Below, piece by piece: positions 45,791 to 59,399 of a stretch of DNA of 64,000 bases. Position 1 is the first letter of the stretch; every line of letters starts with the position of its first letter. This stretch comes from Przewalskia tangutica. Lineage: Eukaryota; Streptophyta; Magnoliopsida; Solanales; Solanaceae. Under the pieces are notes generated by a model. It was not told the origin of the DNA. It did no database searches and worked only from the letters and a program-made list of their open reading frames with translations. The position numbers and the translations under genes were made by a program. The stretch lies in contig CM056730.1 in NCBI GenBank assembly GCA_029844215.1, forward strand, positions 51,844,924-51,908,923, written 5' to 3'.

Positions 45791-47453
45791 TATAACACTT
45801 TATGTTTTAAACCAATTTAAGACAAAACCATGTCTTTCTTTTAAACCAAAAACTCTTCAATTCCTCAAGTCTCTTTTCTTTTAGAAATTAAATTCCTTAA
45901 TATTTCACATCAAGTCATTTATAAGTCAAGTCTCTTATCTTTTAAAAACCACAAACCATTTTTTTACCTACATAAAGTTGTTATAGCAAACTTCCCACAA
46001 AGCCGTTATAACACTTTATGTTTTAAACCAACCAAATTCATTTAGCACATGTACGTCTACCGTACTACATAGTTCACAACAATCATGCTAGAAAAGATAG
46101 GAAGAGGTTCACATACCTCGCGACGATTATCGACAATTAGCAAAACGCTCCACGATTTAACCTTGCTCGCCTTTTCCACCCTTCAAGTAGAATACGCTAC
46201 TAGTAGTACTTCAACCTAAAAAGGCCACAAAACGTCTATCAACCTCTAGATCTCTTCGTAGAATAATTCTAGATACAAGATTCCTTATTCTACGGAAAAT
46301 TCGAAGACCTCCCCGCAACCACATAAATCTCCTCCTCTAACGAGGCCTACCAAACCAACAATCCTGGGTTACATATCTAACCTGACGTGTACAATTCTAC
46401 TCCACAATAATACTACAAATCTACTGTAAATACAGTCCTATGTAAATACAGTTCAATTCTTTATAATCATCCTTCCAATATATGTTATACTCAATTCTAA
46501 ACTACTACAACATGTAATCTCCAATTACAATAGGGGGACATAGGTAATTACCTCGATAAGCCCAAAATTATCCAAGATATAAGTCGATCCTGAGCAACGT
46601 TTAGCTCCAATTCCTTACGCCCAACCCGCTCCAAGCAACCCTTAGTTTCTAAACAACTTCTCTTAACACTTCATCTAAGCTATGAAGATTTTTCTAGGGC
46701 TTCATTTTGCGACTATGGGATAAAGTAGTATTTTCGGGCTCTTATGTTGGGATTTTTTTGGAATACCACCAGGGATTTAGGCTAAAGTATTTGGAATAAC
46801 AACAATACTTGAAGAATTCTACTCAAGGTGGGGGTGTTTGGACGAGAACTCACTAAGGGAGGAGGGAATTTTTGCCTTGGAAACTTTCTAATGTGGATGA
46901 AATAAAGTCTTGCACACAAGGGGTATTTATAGGGAAATCAATGGCCAAGATCTAGGCAAGTGGATGGTGAGGATGGGGTACATGTTTGTGGGTAGTTGGC
47001 CAACCATTTGGCTACCACATAAATGGGACAAGTGGCCACCACAAAAATGGGCCACTTGTCCACCAAAAAAACGTGCCACTTGTCCTTCTCCACCCGCCAA
47101 CATGGCCACACAGGGGTGACACGTGTCGCCCCCCTACTCGTCCAAAATATTTCATCTTCCGAAAATATCCGTAATGCCAAAAATCCGAAAATAAAGTGGG
47201 CCCCACAAAACCGTAATTTTTCCCGTGGGCCCCACGTGACCAATTTCGGAAATAAAATTTCATAATTCTCAAATATTCCAAAAAGTCCAAATACCAAATC
47301 TGGGAATCCAATTCCCTTTAACGAACATTTTTCCTTCACAAAATCCGGAAACTTTTCCGTCGAAAAATCACATCTTTCTTCCTTTCCAATTTTACTGTCG
47401 TATTCTCGTACGTACATCCTCGTATACATACCCTGGAACTACAGGGTGTAACA
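45791..47453 (-). repeat. H LTR1, 5' portion (right of I)
   Basis: Completes LTR1; on the minus strand it begins TGTTACACCCTGTAGTTCC at 47453 next to the PPT of internal 1. TATA (minus) at 46924-46931. Confidence 0.9.
46924..46931 (-). promoter_or_regulatory. TATA box, H LTR1
   Basis: The minus strand reads CCCTATAAATACCCC, as in H LTR2 (52764-52771) and LTR3 (58571-58578). Confidence 0.6.
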
Positions 47454-47799
47454 TTCTTCCCCCCTTAGAAACATTCGTCCCGAATGTTCCTTCTAAGCCT
47501 CTAATCATACAAGCGCCGGTATAGTCTTCACTGCTATACTTACAAAACCAATTATGCCACACATGACCATAATATAACATACGCGCAAAACTCAATCCAA
47601 GCCAACGAGGAATCACCCCTAACGTGTATAACAACACAAAAACTTCCACCCATGGTCCAAAGGATACTTTCTTCACATCTTCGCCTCTTTTCTTACTTGT
47701 CGTACCCTCCTCGTACACTCGAACTCTTCCTCATATACTTACCACATTTCGCTATCGTCAGCTTGGTTCCAAAATCTCGGGGTTACTATCTCTAACTTG

Positions 47800-48590
47800 G
47801 TCATCATTAACTGGAAACACTCTGGAGGGATCTCCGATTACTCTTCCGAAACATAGCAACATGGAATACCGGACGTACTGCCTCCTAAGTCGGACGACAG
47901 TGCTAACTTATAGGCAACCTGGCCTATTCTACTATTATCTGAAAATGCCCAAAGTATCTCGGGCTAAGTTTCCCCTTCTTTCCAAATTTCGTCACACCCT
48001 TCCGGGGTGGTACCTTCAAGAAGACCCACCGTCAACCTGAACTCCAAGTGTCGACGCCGATCGTCCGCACGACTTCTGTTGACTCTGAGCTGCTAATAAC
48101 TTCTTCTGGATAAGCTTCATCTTATCCACATCTTGCTGAAACAAGTAGAGACCAAACTATCTGAACCTTGCCGACATCGAACCAATCGACCGGCAACCTA
48201 CACTTCCGCCCATACAAGGCTACATAAGGCACCATCCGAATACTGAAATGGTAGCTAGTATAATACTCACTCAACAAGAGGAAAATAATCCTCACAGCTA
48301 CCCCTGAAATCAAAACACCGGCCCGTAACCTATCCTCAAATGTCTGGATAAAATGCGTTGTTCGTCCGTCGGCCCGAGGGTAAATGCAATACTGAGACTC
48401 ACCTGAGTTCCTAACCCCGCCTGGTAAAACCTCCCGAAAAAGAAATAGCCATAAACTGGGCTCCACTGCCTGCCATAAAAAATAAAAGTAGGAACCCCGT
48501 GCAGCCTTACAACCTTCCTGATATACAACATCTCGCATAACCCTCCGCCGAGTAAACAGTCCTGACTAAAAGACAAGATGGGATGACCCC
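47800..48590 (-). pseudogene. H1 integrase relic
   Basis: On the minus strand it begins TVYSAEGYARC (family YSAEDYARLY) and continues with VRLHGVPTF, IQTFEDRLRAG, SYHFSIRMVPYVALYGRKCR and WFDVGKVQIV; much of this lies in one open segment of 138 codons (48122-48538). A KGVTKFGKKGKLSP-like tail follows in other frames. The MDFI block with the first catalytic Asp is absent. Where the family has SDRGPQF the copy reads FYGRQWS, and QAERT reads GRTTHF, so no catalytic residue is left. Confidence 0.8.
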
Positions 48591-48599
48591 ATCGGCCCT

Positions 48600-48985
48600 A
48601 CTACTGGTCGAACGCATCCACAAACTCGTACGATGGTTATCTAAACTTAGGCCTAACACCCTCGTGACCCTATCATCTAGCGGGACCACCTCAAACTGAC
48701 CCCACCACAATCCGGGCTGCGGGTGGACTCGCGAAATGGCCTCAACCCGACCCACTTCGTACTAAACTCTCGTTCCCCGATCCGGAACAATCTTACCTGT
48801 TCATGTCATGAAAGCTACTACTTCCATCTCACACTACCCATGGATTTATCACAACTTACACCATGCTAACCGAACATAGCACTCCACATGTATATACCAT
48901 AACAACCTAAACAAGTCTCTTAAGGCTTAAGATCTCCTCAGAACTCATCGCTCACTTTCCCTTTGCCGCTCTAATCAAATCTTGC
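48600..48985 (-). other. Non-pol module of H1
   Basis: Shorter version of the module in A, D and I: GTGATAAATCC, AAGATTGTTCCGGATCGG, GGGTCGGGTTGAGG, GTGGTCCCGCTAG and GAGGGTGTTAGGCC in the same order, joined to integrase sequence after GCCGATGGGGTCATCCC. Confidence 0.7.
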
Positions 48986-48989
48986 TCTG

Positions 48990-49863
48990 TGGGCATAACT
49001 ACGTAAGGTGATGAACCAGCCATCGATCCCGGCGTCGAGTCGTAACATCCGCGCCACCTCTGTTCGGACAATTTCTCGCAAAATGGCCCTGCTGGCCGCA
49101 AGCCTAACAATCTATCTAAGTAGTATGACACTCCCCATAAGAACCCCTACCACAACGACCATACCGAGGTGGGGGTGGCCTCTCAGCTAACACCCTTCCT
49201 CTCCGATCCATCAATCCGCAATCGACCGGGTAGGCTAAGTCATCCCACTTGTATCCTCCTACTAGGACATTCTCTCCTCACGTGTCCGCCACTAACGCGG
49301 GACATAACGAGCCAATAAGTCAAACTCTATATCGTATTCCCAACCGTCCGCCTGCTTCGCTCAACCTCATAAATCTATCTCGCCCGAAGCTCTCATCCGC
49401 GAGGGCATGAAGTGTGTAAGAAATGCCTCGAGGTCTTGATCACTTTCATGATCCGCAGAATCGTCGAATAAACTCGATGATCTTCTCGCCTAGATCCATA
49501 GAACTCGGTGGACTGCAACTCAAGAAGTCCCAAATATCAACTATCGGATCTAGGTGAACATCGTACCGGAACCTCCGACTTCATCTGCCCTCATTCCTAG
49601 CCACAAGCCTAGCTAGTAATCGGGCCATTTCCTTGTAACTCATATCCTCGGCTCGGTCGTGAAACCGAGGCTCGTATCGTGGCCTCGTGAGAAATCGCCG
49701 CCGCTCTAAACTCTGCTGGGGCTAGCGGCGTCATAAAACTCGTCGTCTGAAGTACTATCTCAGGTAATGACCGGGCATGTGCCCTCGTAACCCTCTGTGT
49801 TCTACTCGTAGCTCCCTCTGCTGCCTTGCCCTCCTGGGCTCTGGTTGCCTTGCGTAGAGGCAT
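48990..49863 (-). pseudogene. H1 gag relic with internal deletions
   Basis: ATG at 49863; the first 84 codons are open and encode MPLRKATRAQEGKAAEG, RVTRAHARS and AEFRAAA. FLSCSPPSSMDL-like and EYDIEFDLLARYVP-like segments follow. The sequence then passes directly to GHVRRECPSRR-like zinc-knuckle remains, skipping the GLDDYLREG to CSQC part that D retains. It ends with a YGRCGRGSYGEC segment and a GHFARNCPNRGG-like knuckle near 49060-49170. Confidence 0.8.
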
Positions 49864-50050
49864 AACGGTTGAAAAGAATACGTCAGAGGGAGTCCAACTT
49901 ATAACACAACTCTAAGGCACGATCTCAGAGTGAGAAGAATGGAAACCAATCCTAAATATCCTGCAGCCTCCTGATTATAGATGTGGTGCACAACACACCG
50001 ATAATCAAGACTCTACTAGATACGGTCTGTAGACACTTTCCGAGGATTAA

Positions 50051-50064
50051 CTACTCTGATACCA
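50051..50064 (-). other. Primer binding site, H internal 1
   Basis: Minus strand TGGTATCAGAGTAG; ten or more bases fit the initiator tRNA-Met 3' end. Confidence 0.75.
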
Positions 50065-50068
50065 CTTT

Positions 50069-53000
50069 TATCACGACCCGACCACGGGCCCGTGACTGGT
50101 GCCTTACCCCGGGCACCCTAGTGATACAACATCAGAGAAAATCAGCGGAAATGAAAACTTACACATGAAACAAGATATACAATAATGAAATAAGAAAACA
50201 GGCTAACCAAAACGGTTACCTTTCTGAATATATAAATAAAACTTGAACACGAACAGTTACATCCCTTTTTCAAACTCTTCCCACAACAGTACTACATACC
50301 TCTAAGAATGTTATAACAACAACGACGGGACAGGGCCCCGCCATACACCTGAATGTAAGTACCTACAACGACAGGAGACTATACCAAAGATAAGCCTCCG
50401 GAGAAACGGAGCTTCCCAAAACGCCGAATCGTGATCCCATGGCGAGGATCAACAATCGGTGTACTCTACCGCGGCATGAACGCACTTCGGGCGAGGTCGA
50501 TAACAGTACCAAGTATGTGAAATCAAAATATCAGAAATGAAATCATAGTAGTCTATATAAAACAGGAGACATATATGATAACCAAACTACAGTACATAAT
50601 ATGTAAGCAGTCACGTCAAGTCAGGGACTCACGCCCTCAAAGTCATCACTCAAATATAACTATGGGTCTCATGCCCGCAACATCGATCATGCCCGTGGAA
50701 CACCTTCCTCACTGTCGGCAGTCTACGATAACCACACCAAGGAGTACACATGAACACCAGGTCCCACTGTGTCATAAACCGTGACGGCAAGTACGGCGCT
50801 AATTACTGATACCAAAGCCGCATCATCAATCGACCGGGCAAGTACGAAATCCAACTACGGATACCAAAGTCGTACCAACAAATCTATATAACCATACCAA
50901 GTTCGACCAGGCAAGTACGAAAGCCAACTACCAGATACCACCTGCGCCACATAGCTGGCCGGGACAAGTACGAAGACTAACTACCAGATACCAAGCCGGA
51001 ATCACGAGACTTCGTCACAAACCGAATGGGCAAGTACGGCTAACTACCGATACTGCCGAATCGCCACGACCTCGGGCAAGTACGAGAGCCAACTACGGAT
51101 ACCAAGCCGAATCAAGAAACCTCGTGGAGAGCTAGTCCATGGAATAATAATAATCACGTAAGCGCACTGGAATGCTCCACACCGCCAGACATCCAAGTAA
51201 GATCATAACAAATCAGCCGGCCCTCCATCGAGAAACGCGGTGGTATAGAAATACAATACTAGCACGACAAGGCTATCACACGCAAACATAGGCAAGTTAC
51301 ACACAACTCAAGGTACTTTCATTTTATGCCAAAGTCCAGGTTTTAACCCCAAAGTACTACGTACGTTAAATTCTTTTTAAAAGATCCATTTCTTATACAA
51401 AGGTCACCCGATGCCCGTATTATCAAAACTAGAGTGACTAACATTTTAAGTAAACCAAAACAACTTACATACTTTCCTTTTTAAACCAAATTAAGACAAT
51501 ATTATGCCTTCTTTTTAGACCAAAACACTTCTCCTTTTAAAGTCAAGTTACCATTTTAAAACTAATGATAAAACCATTCTTTTGTTTTCATAAAGTCGTT
51601 ATAACTAACTTCCCATAAATCTGTTATAACACTTTATGTTTTAAACCAATTTAAGACAAAACCATGTCTTTCTTTTAAAGAAAAAACTCTTTAATTCCTC
51701 AAGTCTGTTTTCTTTTAGAAATCAAGTTCCTTAATATTTCACATCAAGTCATTTATAAGTCAAGTCTCTTATCTTTTAAAAACCACAAACCATTTCTTTA
51801 CCTACATAAAGTTGTTATAGCAAACTTCCCACAAAGCCGTTATAACACTTTATGTTTTAAACCAACCAAATTCATTTAGCACATGTGCGTCTACCGTACT
51901 ACATAGTTCACAAAAATCATGCTAGAAAAGATAGGAAGAGGTTCACATACCTCGCGACGATTATCGACAATTAGCAAAACGCTCCACGTACTCTAACCTT
52001 GCTCGCCTTTTCCACCCTTCAAGTAGAATACGCTACTAGTAGTACTTCAACCTAAAAAGGCCACAAAACGTCTATCAACCTCTAGATCTCTTCGTAGAAT
52101 AATTCTAGATACAAGATTCCTTATTCTACGGAAAATTCGACAGCACCTCCCCCCCGCAACCACATAAATCTCCTCCTCTAACGAGGCCTGCGCTAAACCA
52201 ACAATCCCGGGGTTACATGCCTAACCTGACGTGTACAATTCTACTCCACAATAATACTACAAATCCATCAGAATACAAATTCTATGTAAATACAGTTCAA
52301 TTCTTTATAATCATCCTTCCAATATATCTTATACTCAATTCTAAACTACTACAACATGTAATCTCCAATTACAATAGGGACATAGGTAATTACCTCGATA
52401 AGCCCAAAATTATCCAAGATATAAGTCGATCCTCAGCAACGTTTAGCTCCAATTACTTACGCTCCAATACGCTCCAAGCAACCCTTAGAAGTTTCCAAAC
52501 AACTTCTCTTAACACTTCATCTAAGCTATGAAGATTTTTCAGTGGCTTCATTTTGCGACTATGGGATAAAGTAGTATTTTCTGCTCTTATGTTGGGATTT
52601 TTGGAATACCACCAGGATTTAGGCTAAAGTATTTGGAATAACAACAATACTTGAAGAATTCTACTCAAGGTGGGGTGTTTGGACGAGAACTCACTAAGGG
52701 GAGGAATTTTTTTGCCTTGGAAACTTTCTAATGTGGATGAAATAAAGTCTTGCACACAAGGGGTATTTATAGGGAAATCAATGGCCAAGATCTAGGCAAG
52801 TGGATGGTGAGGATGGGGTACATGTTTGTGGGTAGTTGGCCAACCATTTGGCTACCACATAAATGGGACAAGTGGCCACCACAAAAATGGGCCACTTGTC
52901 CACCAAAAACGCGCCACTGTCTTCTCCACCCGCCAACATGGCCACACAGGGGTGACACGTGTCGCCCCCTACTCGTCCAAAATATTTCATCTTCCGAAAA

Positions 53001-53288
53001 TATCCGTAATGCCAAAAATCCGAAAATAAAGTGGGCCCCACAAAACCGTAATTTTTCCCGTGGGCCCCACGTGACCAATTTCGGAAATAAAATTTCATAA
53101 TTCTCAAATATTCCAAAAAGTCCAAATACCAAATCTGGGAATCCAATTCCCTTTAACGAACATTTTTCCTTCACAAAATCCGGAAACTTTTCCGTCGAAA
53201 AATCACATCTTTCTTCCTTTCCAATTTTACTGTCGTATTCTCGTACGTACATCCTCGTATACATACCACGAACTACTGTGGTGTAACA
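50069..53288 (-). repeat. H LTR2
   Basis: 3220 bp. The + strand begins TATCACGACC, so the LTR ends TGATA and not TGACA; this is shared with LTR3 and LTR4. Repeat block 50777-51115; TATA (minus) 52764-52771; start TGTTACACCAC on the minus strand at 53288. Confidence 0.9.
52764..52771 (-). promoter_or_regulatory. TATA box, H LTR2
   Basis: TATAAATA on the minus strand followed by CCCC. Confidence 0.6.
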
Positions 53289-53599
53289 TTCTTCCTCTTA
53301 GAAACATTCGTCCCGAATGTTCCTTCTAAGCCTCTAATCATACAAGCGCCGGTATAGTCTTCACTGCTATACTTACAAAACCAATTATGCCACACATGGC
53401 CATAATATAACATACGCGCAAAACTCAATCCAAGCCAACGAGGAATCACCCCTAACGTGTATAACAACACAAAAACTTCCACCCATGGTCCAAAGGATAC
53501 TTTCTTCACATCTTCGCCTCTTTTCTTACTTGTCGTACCCTCCTCGTACACTCGAACTCTTCCTCATATACTTACCACATTTCGCTATTGCTTCAGCCC

Positions 53600-54385
53600 A
53601 AAATCTCTGGTTACTATCTCTAACTTGTCATCATTAATGGAAACACTGGAGGATCTCGATTACTCTTCCAAACATAGCAACATGGAATACGGACGTCGCC
53701 TCCTAAGTCGGACGACAAGCTAACTTATAGGCAACCTGGCCTATTCTACTATTATCTGAAAATGCCCAAAGTATCTCGGGCTAAGTTTCCCCTTCTTTCC
53801 AAATTTCGTCACACCCTTCCGGGGTGGTACCTTCAAGAAGACCCACCGTCAACCTGAACTCCAAGTGTCGACGCCGATCGTCCGCACGACTTCTGTTGAC
53901 TCTGAGCTGCTAATAACTTCTTCTGGATAAGCTTCATCTTATCCACATCCTGCTGAAACAAGTAGGGACCAAACTATCTGAACCTTGCCGACATCGAACC
54001 AATCGACCGGCAACCTACACTTCCGCCCATACAAGGCTACATAAGGCACCATCCGAATACTGAAATGGTAGCTAGTATAATACTCACTCAACAAGAGGAA
54101 AATAATCCTCACAGCTACCCCTGAAATCAAAACACCGGCCCGTAACCTATCCTCAAATATGCGGATAAATGCGTTGTTCGTCCGTCGCCCAGGGTAAATG
54201 CACATCGAGACTCACCGAGTTCCTAACCCCGCCGTAAAACCTCCCAAAAGAAATAGCCATAAACGGGCTCCACCGCCGCCATAAAAATAAAAGTAGGAAC
54301 CCTGCAGCCTTTACAACCTTCCGCGATATACAACATCTCGCATAACCTCCGCCGAGTAAACAGCTTGACTAAAAGACAAGATGGG
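53600..54385 (-). pseudogene. H2 integrase relic
   Basis: Same breakpoints as H1. The open segment 53939-54205 encodes RIFEDRLRAG, SYHFSIRMVPYVALYGRKCR and WFDVGKVQIV. The first catalytic Asp block is absent. Confidence 0.78.
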
Positions 54386-54389
54386 CTGA

Positions 54390-54765
54390 CCCCATCGGCC
54401 CTACCATCGTCGAACGCATCCACAAACTCGCACGATGGTTATCTAAACTTAGGCCTAACACCTCGTGACTTATCATCTAATGACCACCTCAAACTGACCC
54501 CACCACAATCCGGGCTGCGGGTGGACTCGCGAAATGGCCTCAACCCGACCCACTTCGTACTAAACTCTCGTTCCCCGATCCGGAACAATCTTACCTGTTC
54601 ATGTCATGAAAGCTACTACTTCCATCTCACACTACCCATGGATTTATCACAACTTACACCATGCTAACCGAACATAGCACTCCACATGTATATACCATAA
54701 CAACCTAAACAAGTCTCTTAAGGCTTAAGATCTCCTCAGAACTCATCGCCTCACTTTCCTTTGCC
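54390..54765 (-). other. Non-pol module of H2
   Basis: Same ordered landmarks as H1, with several short losses (for example the GTGGTCCCGC site). Confidence 0.65.
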
Positions 54766-54769
54766 GCTC

Positions 54770-55651
54770 TAATCAAATCTTGCTCACGGGCGCATAACTA
54801 CGTAAGGTGATGAACCACCATCGATCCCGGCGTCGAGTCGAACATCCGCGCCACTGCTTTCGACAATTTCTCGCAAATGGCCCGCCGCCGCAAGCCTAAC
54901 AATCTATCTAAGTAGTATGACACTCCCCATAAGAACCCCTACCACAACGACCATACCGAGGTGGGGGTGGCCTCCTCTGGCTAACACCCCTTCCTCTCCG
55001 ATCCATCAATCAGAATCGACTGGGTAGGCTAAGTCATCCCACCGTATCCTCCTACTAGACATTCTCTCCTCACATGCCCGCCACTAACGCTGGGACATAA
55101 CGAGCCAATAAGTCAAACTCTATATCAGATTCTCAAACGTATGCCCGCTCGCTCAAGCTCATAAATCTATCTCGCCGAAGCTCTCTCATCCGCGAGGGCA
55201 CGGTGTGTAAGAAATGCCTCGAGGTCTTGATCACTTTCATGATCCGCCGCAGAATCGTCGAATAAACTCACGATGATCTTCTCGATTCTAGATCCATAGA
55301 ACTCGGTGGATCGCAACTCAAGAAGTCCCGAAATATCAACTATCGGATCGGTGGTGAACCATCGTACCGTTTAACCTCCGACTCTCATCTGCCTCATTCC
55401 TAGCCACAAGCCTAGCTAGTAATCGGGCCATTTCCTTGTAACTCATATCCTCGGCTCCGGTCGTGAAATCGAGGCTCGGTATCGTGGCCTCGTGAGAAAT
55501 CGCCGCTCTAAACTCACTGGGCTAGCGGCGCCATAAAACTCGTCGTCAAGTACTATCTCGTAATGACCGCATGTTCCTCAGAACCTCTCGTGTTCTACTC
55601 GTAGCTCCTTCACGCTTGCCCTCCGGGCTCGCGTTGCCTTGCGTGAGGCAT
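54770..55651 (-). pseudogene. H2 gag relic
   Basis: Start ATG at 55651; the frame is lost within a few codons because a base is missing in the CCTCACGCAAGG stretch. The same internal gag deletion as in H1 is present, shown by the GTTAGTGGCGGGCATGTG junction near 55070-55095. Confidence 0.75.
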
Positions 55652-55852
55652 AATCGCTGAAAAGAATACGTCGAGGAGTCCAACTTATAACACGCCTCTA
55701 AGGCACGATCTCAGAGTGAGAAGAATGGAAACCAATCCTAAATATCCTGTGACCTCGATTATAGATGTGGTGCACAACACACCGATAATCAAGACTCTAC
55801 TAGATACGGTCTGTAGACACTTTCCGAGGATTAACTACTCTGATACCACTTT

Positions 55853-58800
55853 TATCACGACCCGACCACGGGCCCGTGACTGGTGCCTTACCCCGGGCAC
55901 CCTAGTGATACAACATCAGAGAAAATCAGCGGAAATGAAAACTTACACATGAAACAAGATATACAATAATGAAATAAGAAAACAGGCTAACCAAAACGGT
56001 TACCTTTCTGAATATATAAATAAAACTTGAACACGAACAGTTACATCCCTTTTTCAAACTCTTCCCACAACAGTACTACATACCTCTAAGAATGTTATAA
56101 CAACAACGACGGGACAGGGCCCCGCCATACACCTGAATGTAAGTACCTACAACGACAGGAGACTATACCAAAGATAAGCCTCCGGAGAAACGGAGCTTCC
56201 CAAAACGCTGAACTGTGATCCTATGAGCGAGGATCAACAACTGGTGTACCTCTACCTGCGCATTTAACGCACCGGGCGAGGTCAAGATAACAGTACCAAG
56301 TATGTGAAATCAAAATATCAGAAATGCAATCATAGTAGTCTATATAAAACAGGAGACATATATGATAACCAAACTACAGTACATAATATGTAAGCAGTCA
56401 CGTCAAGTCAGGGACTCACGCCCTCAAAGTCATCACTCAAATATAACTATGGGTCTCATGCCCGCAACATCGATCATGCCCGTGGAACACCTTCCTCACT
56501 GCCGGCAGTCTACGATAACCACACCAAGGAGTACACATGAACACCAGGTCCCACCTGTGTCATAAAACCGACGGGCAAGACGAAGGCTAATTACCAGATA
56601 CCAAAGCCGCATCATCAACTGACCGGGGCAAGTACGAAATCCAACTACCAGATACCAAAGTCGTACCAACAAATCTATATAACCATACCAAGAAGCTGAC
56701 CCAGGGCAAGTACGAAAGCCAACTACCAGATACCACCTGCGCCACATAGTCGGGTCGACAAGTCAAGACTAACTACCGATACTGTCGGAATCACGAGACT
56801 TCGTCCACAAACCGAATGGGCAAGTACGAAGGCTAACTACGGATACTGCCGAATCACCACGACCTGGCAAGTACGAGAGCCAACTACCAGATACCAAGCC
56901 GAATCAGTAAAACCTCATGGAGAGCTAGTCCATGGAATAATAATAATCACATAAGCGTACCCGTGGAATGCTCCGTCACTGCCGGTACATCCAAGTAAGA
57001 TCATAACAAATCAGCCCGCCCTCCATCGAGAAACGCGGTGGTATAGAAATACAATACTAGCACGACAAGGCTATCACACGCAAACATAGGCAAGTTACAC
57101 ACAACTCAAGGTACTTTCATTTTATGCCAAAGTCCAGGTTTTAACCCCAAAGTACTACGTACGTTAAATTCTTTTTAAAAGATCCATTTCTTATACAAAG
57201 GTCACCCGATGCCCGTATTATCAAAACTAGAGTGACTAACATTTTAAGTAAACCAAAACAACTTACATACTTTCCTTTTTAAACCAAATTAAGACAATAT
57301 TATGCCTTCTTTTTAGACCAAAACACTTCTCCTTTTAAAGTCAAGTTACCATTTTAAAACTAATGATAAAACCATTCTTTTGTTTTCATAAAGTCGTTAT
57401 AACTAACTTCCCATAAATCTGTTATAACACTTTATGTTTTAAACCAATTTAAGACAAAACCATGTCTTTCTTTTAAAGAAAAAACTCTTTAATTCCTCAA
57501 GTCTGTTTTCTTTTAGAAATCAAGTTCCTTAATATTTCACATCAAGTCATTTATAAGTCAAGTCTCTTATCTTTTAAAAACCACAAACCATTTCTTTACC
57601 TACATAAAGTTGTTATAGCAAACTTCCCACAAAGCCGTTATAACACTTTATGTTTTAAACCAACCAAATTCATTTAGCACACGTAAGGCTCACCGTACTA
57701 CATAGTTCACAAAAATCATGCTAGAAAAGATAGGAAGAGGTTCACATACCTCGCGACGATTATCGACAATTAGCAAAACGCCCACGCATTTCTAACCTTG
57801 CTCGCCTTTTCCACCCTTCAAGTAGAATACGCTACTCGTAGTACTTCAACCTAAAAAGGCCACAAAATGTCTATCAACCTCTAGATATCTTCGTAGAATA
57901 ATTCTAGATACAAGATTCCTTATTCTACGGAAAATTCGACAGCACCTCCCTCCCGCAACCACATAAATCTCCTCCTCTAACGAGGCCTGCTACCAAACCA
58001 ACAATCCCAGGGGGGGTTACACATCTAACCGGACGTGTACAATTCTACTCCACAATAATACTACAAATCTACTGTAAATACAGTCCTATGTAAATACAGT
58101 TCAATTCTTTATAATCATCCTTCCAATATATCTTATACTCAATTCTAAACTACTACAACATGTAATCTCCAATTACAATAGGGGGACATAGGTAATTACC
58201 TCGATAAGCCCAAAATTATCCAAGATATAAGTCGATCCTGAGCAACGTTTAGCTCCAATTACTTACGCTCCAACCCGCTCCAAGCAACCCTTAGAAGTTT
58301 CTAAACAACTTCTCTTAACACTTCATCTAAGCTATGAAGATTTTTCTAGGGCTTCATTTTGCGACTATGGGATAAAGTAGTATTTTCTGCTCTTATGTTG
58401 GGATTTTTTGGAATACCACCAGGATTTAGGCTAAAGTATTTGGAATAACAACAATACTTGAAGAATTCTACTCAAGGTGGGGTGTTTGGACGAGAACTCA
58501 CTAAGGGGGAGGGAATTTTTGCCTTGGAAACTTTCGAATGGGGATGAAATAAAGTCTTGCACACAAGGGGTATTTATAGGGAAATCAAGGGCCAAGATCT
58601 AGGCAAGTGGATGGTGAGGATGGGGTACATGTTTGTGGGTAGTTGGCCAACCATTTGGCTACCACATAAATGGGACAAGTGGCCACCACAAAATGGGCCA
58701 CTTGTCCACCAAAAACGCGCCACTTGTCTCTCTTCTCCAATTCGCCAACATGGCCACACAGGGTGACACGTGTCGCCCCTACTCGCCCAAAATATTTCAT

Positions 58801-59089
58801 CTTCCAAAATATCCGTAATGCCAAAAATCCAAAATAAAGTGGGTTCTACAAAACCGTAATTTTTCCCGTGGCCCCACGTGACCAATTTCGGAAATAAAAT
58901 TTCATAATTCTCAAATATTCCAAAAGTCCAAATACCAAACTGGGAATCCAATTCCCTTTAACGAACATTTTTCCTTCACAAAATCCGAAACTTTTCCGAA
59001 AAATCACATCTTTCTTCCTTTCCAATTTTATCGCCGTATTCTCGCACGCATATCCTCGTATACATACCTCGAACTACAGTGGTGTAACA
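55853..59089 (-). repeat. H LTR3
   Basis: 3237 bp. The terminus is TGATA on the minus strand (TATCACG on +). Repeat block 56560-56915. TATA (minus) 58571-58578. The stretch 57121-57680 is nearly the same as 51361-51920 in LTR2 and 62995-63550 in LTR4. Confidence 0.9.
58571..58578 (-). promoter_or_regulatory. TATA box, H LTR3
   Basis: TATAAATA on the minus strand followed by CCCC. Confidence 0.6.
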
Positions 59090-59399
59090 GTCTTCCCCCC
59101 TTAGAAACATTCGTCCCGAATGTTCCTTCTAAGCCTCTAATCATACAAGCGCCGGTATAGTCTTCACTGCTATACTTACAAAACCAATTATGCCACACAT
59201 GGCCATAATATAACATACGCGCAAAACTCAATCCAAGCCAACGAGGAATCACCCCTAACGTGTATAACAACACAAAAACTTCCACCCATGGTCCAAAGGA
59301 TACTTTCTTCACATCTTCGCCTCTTTTCTTACTTGTCGTACCCTCCTCGTACACTCGAACTCTTCCTCATATACTTACCACATTTCTGTCATTGCTTCA

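Larger units (their letters stand above)
47454..50068 (-). mobile_element. H internal region 1
   Basis: 2.6 kb from PPT (left) to PBS (right) on the minus strand, with gag, non-pol module and integrase relic. A perfect ACATTCG/CGAATGT palindrome lies at 47471-47487 beside the PPT. The PBS at 50051-50064 reads TGGTATCAGAGTAG on the minus strand, with CAGAG intact. Confidence 0.88.
53289..55852 (-). mobile_element. H internal region 2
   Basis: Same plan as internal 1: PPT end with palindrome at 53304-53320, integrase relic 53600-54385, non-pol module 54390-54765, gag 54770-55651, PBS 55835-55848 (TGGTATCAGAGTAG). The purine tract is shortened (CTAAGAGGAAGAA on the minus strand). Confidence 0.88.

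Noticed and set aside
46910..47429. Overlapping open frames of 60-163 codons on both strands in H LTRs (also near 52750-53264 and 58557-58951)
   Set aside because: They overlap each other on opposite strands inside U3 around the TATA box and show no domain; frames appear by chance in a GC-poor repeat.
47392..47718. A 108-codon minus-strand open frame repeated in all three H units (also near 53273-53551 and 59028-59354)
   Set aside because: It crosses from the internal region through the PPT into the LTR and has no similarity to Gag or Pol. It is conserved only because the DNA is recently duplicated.
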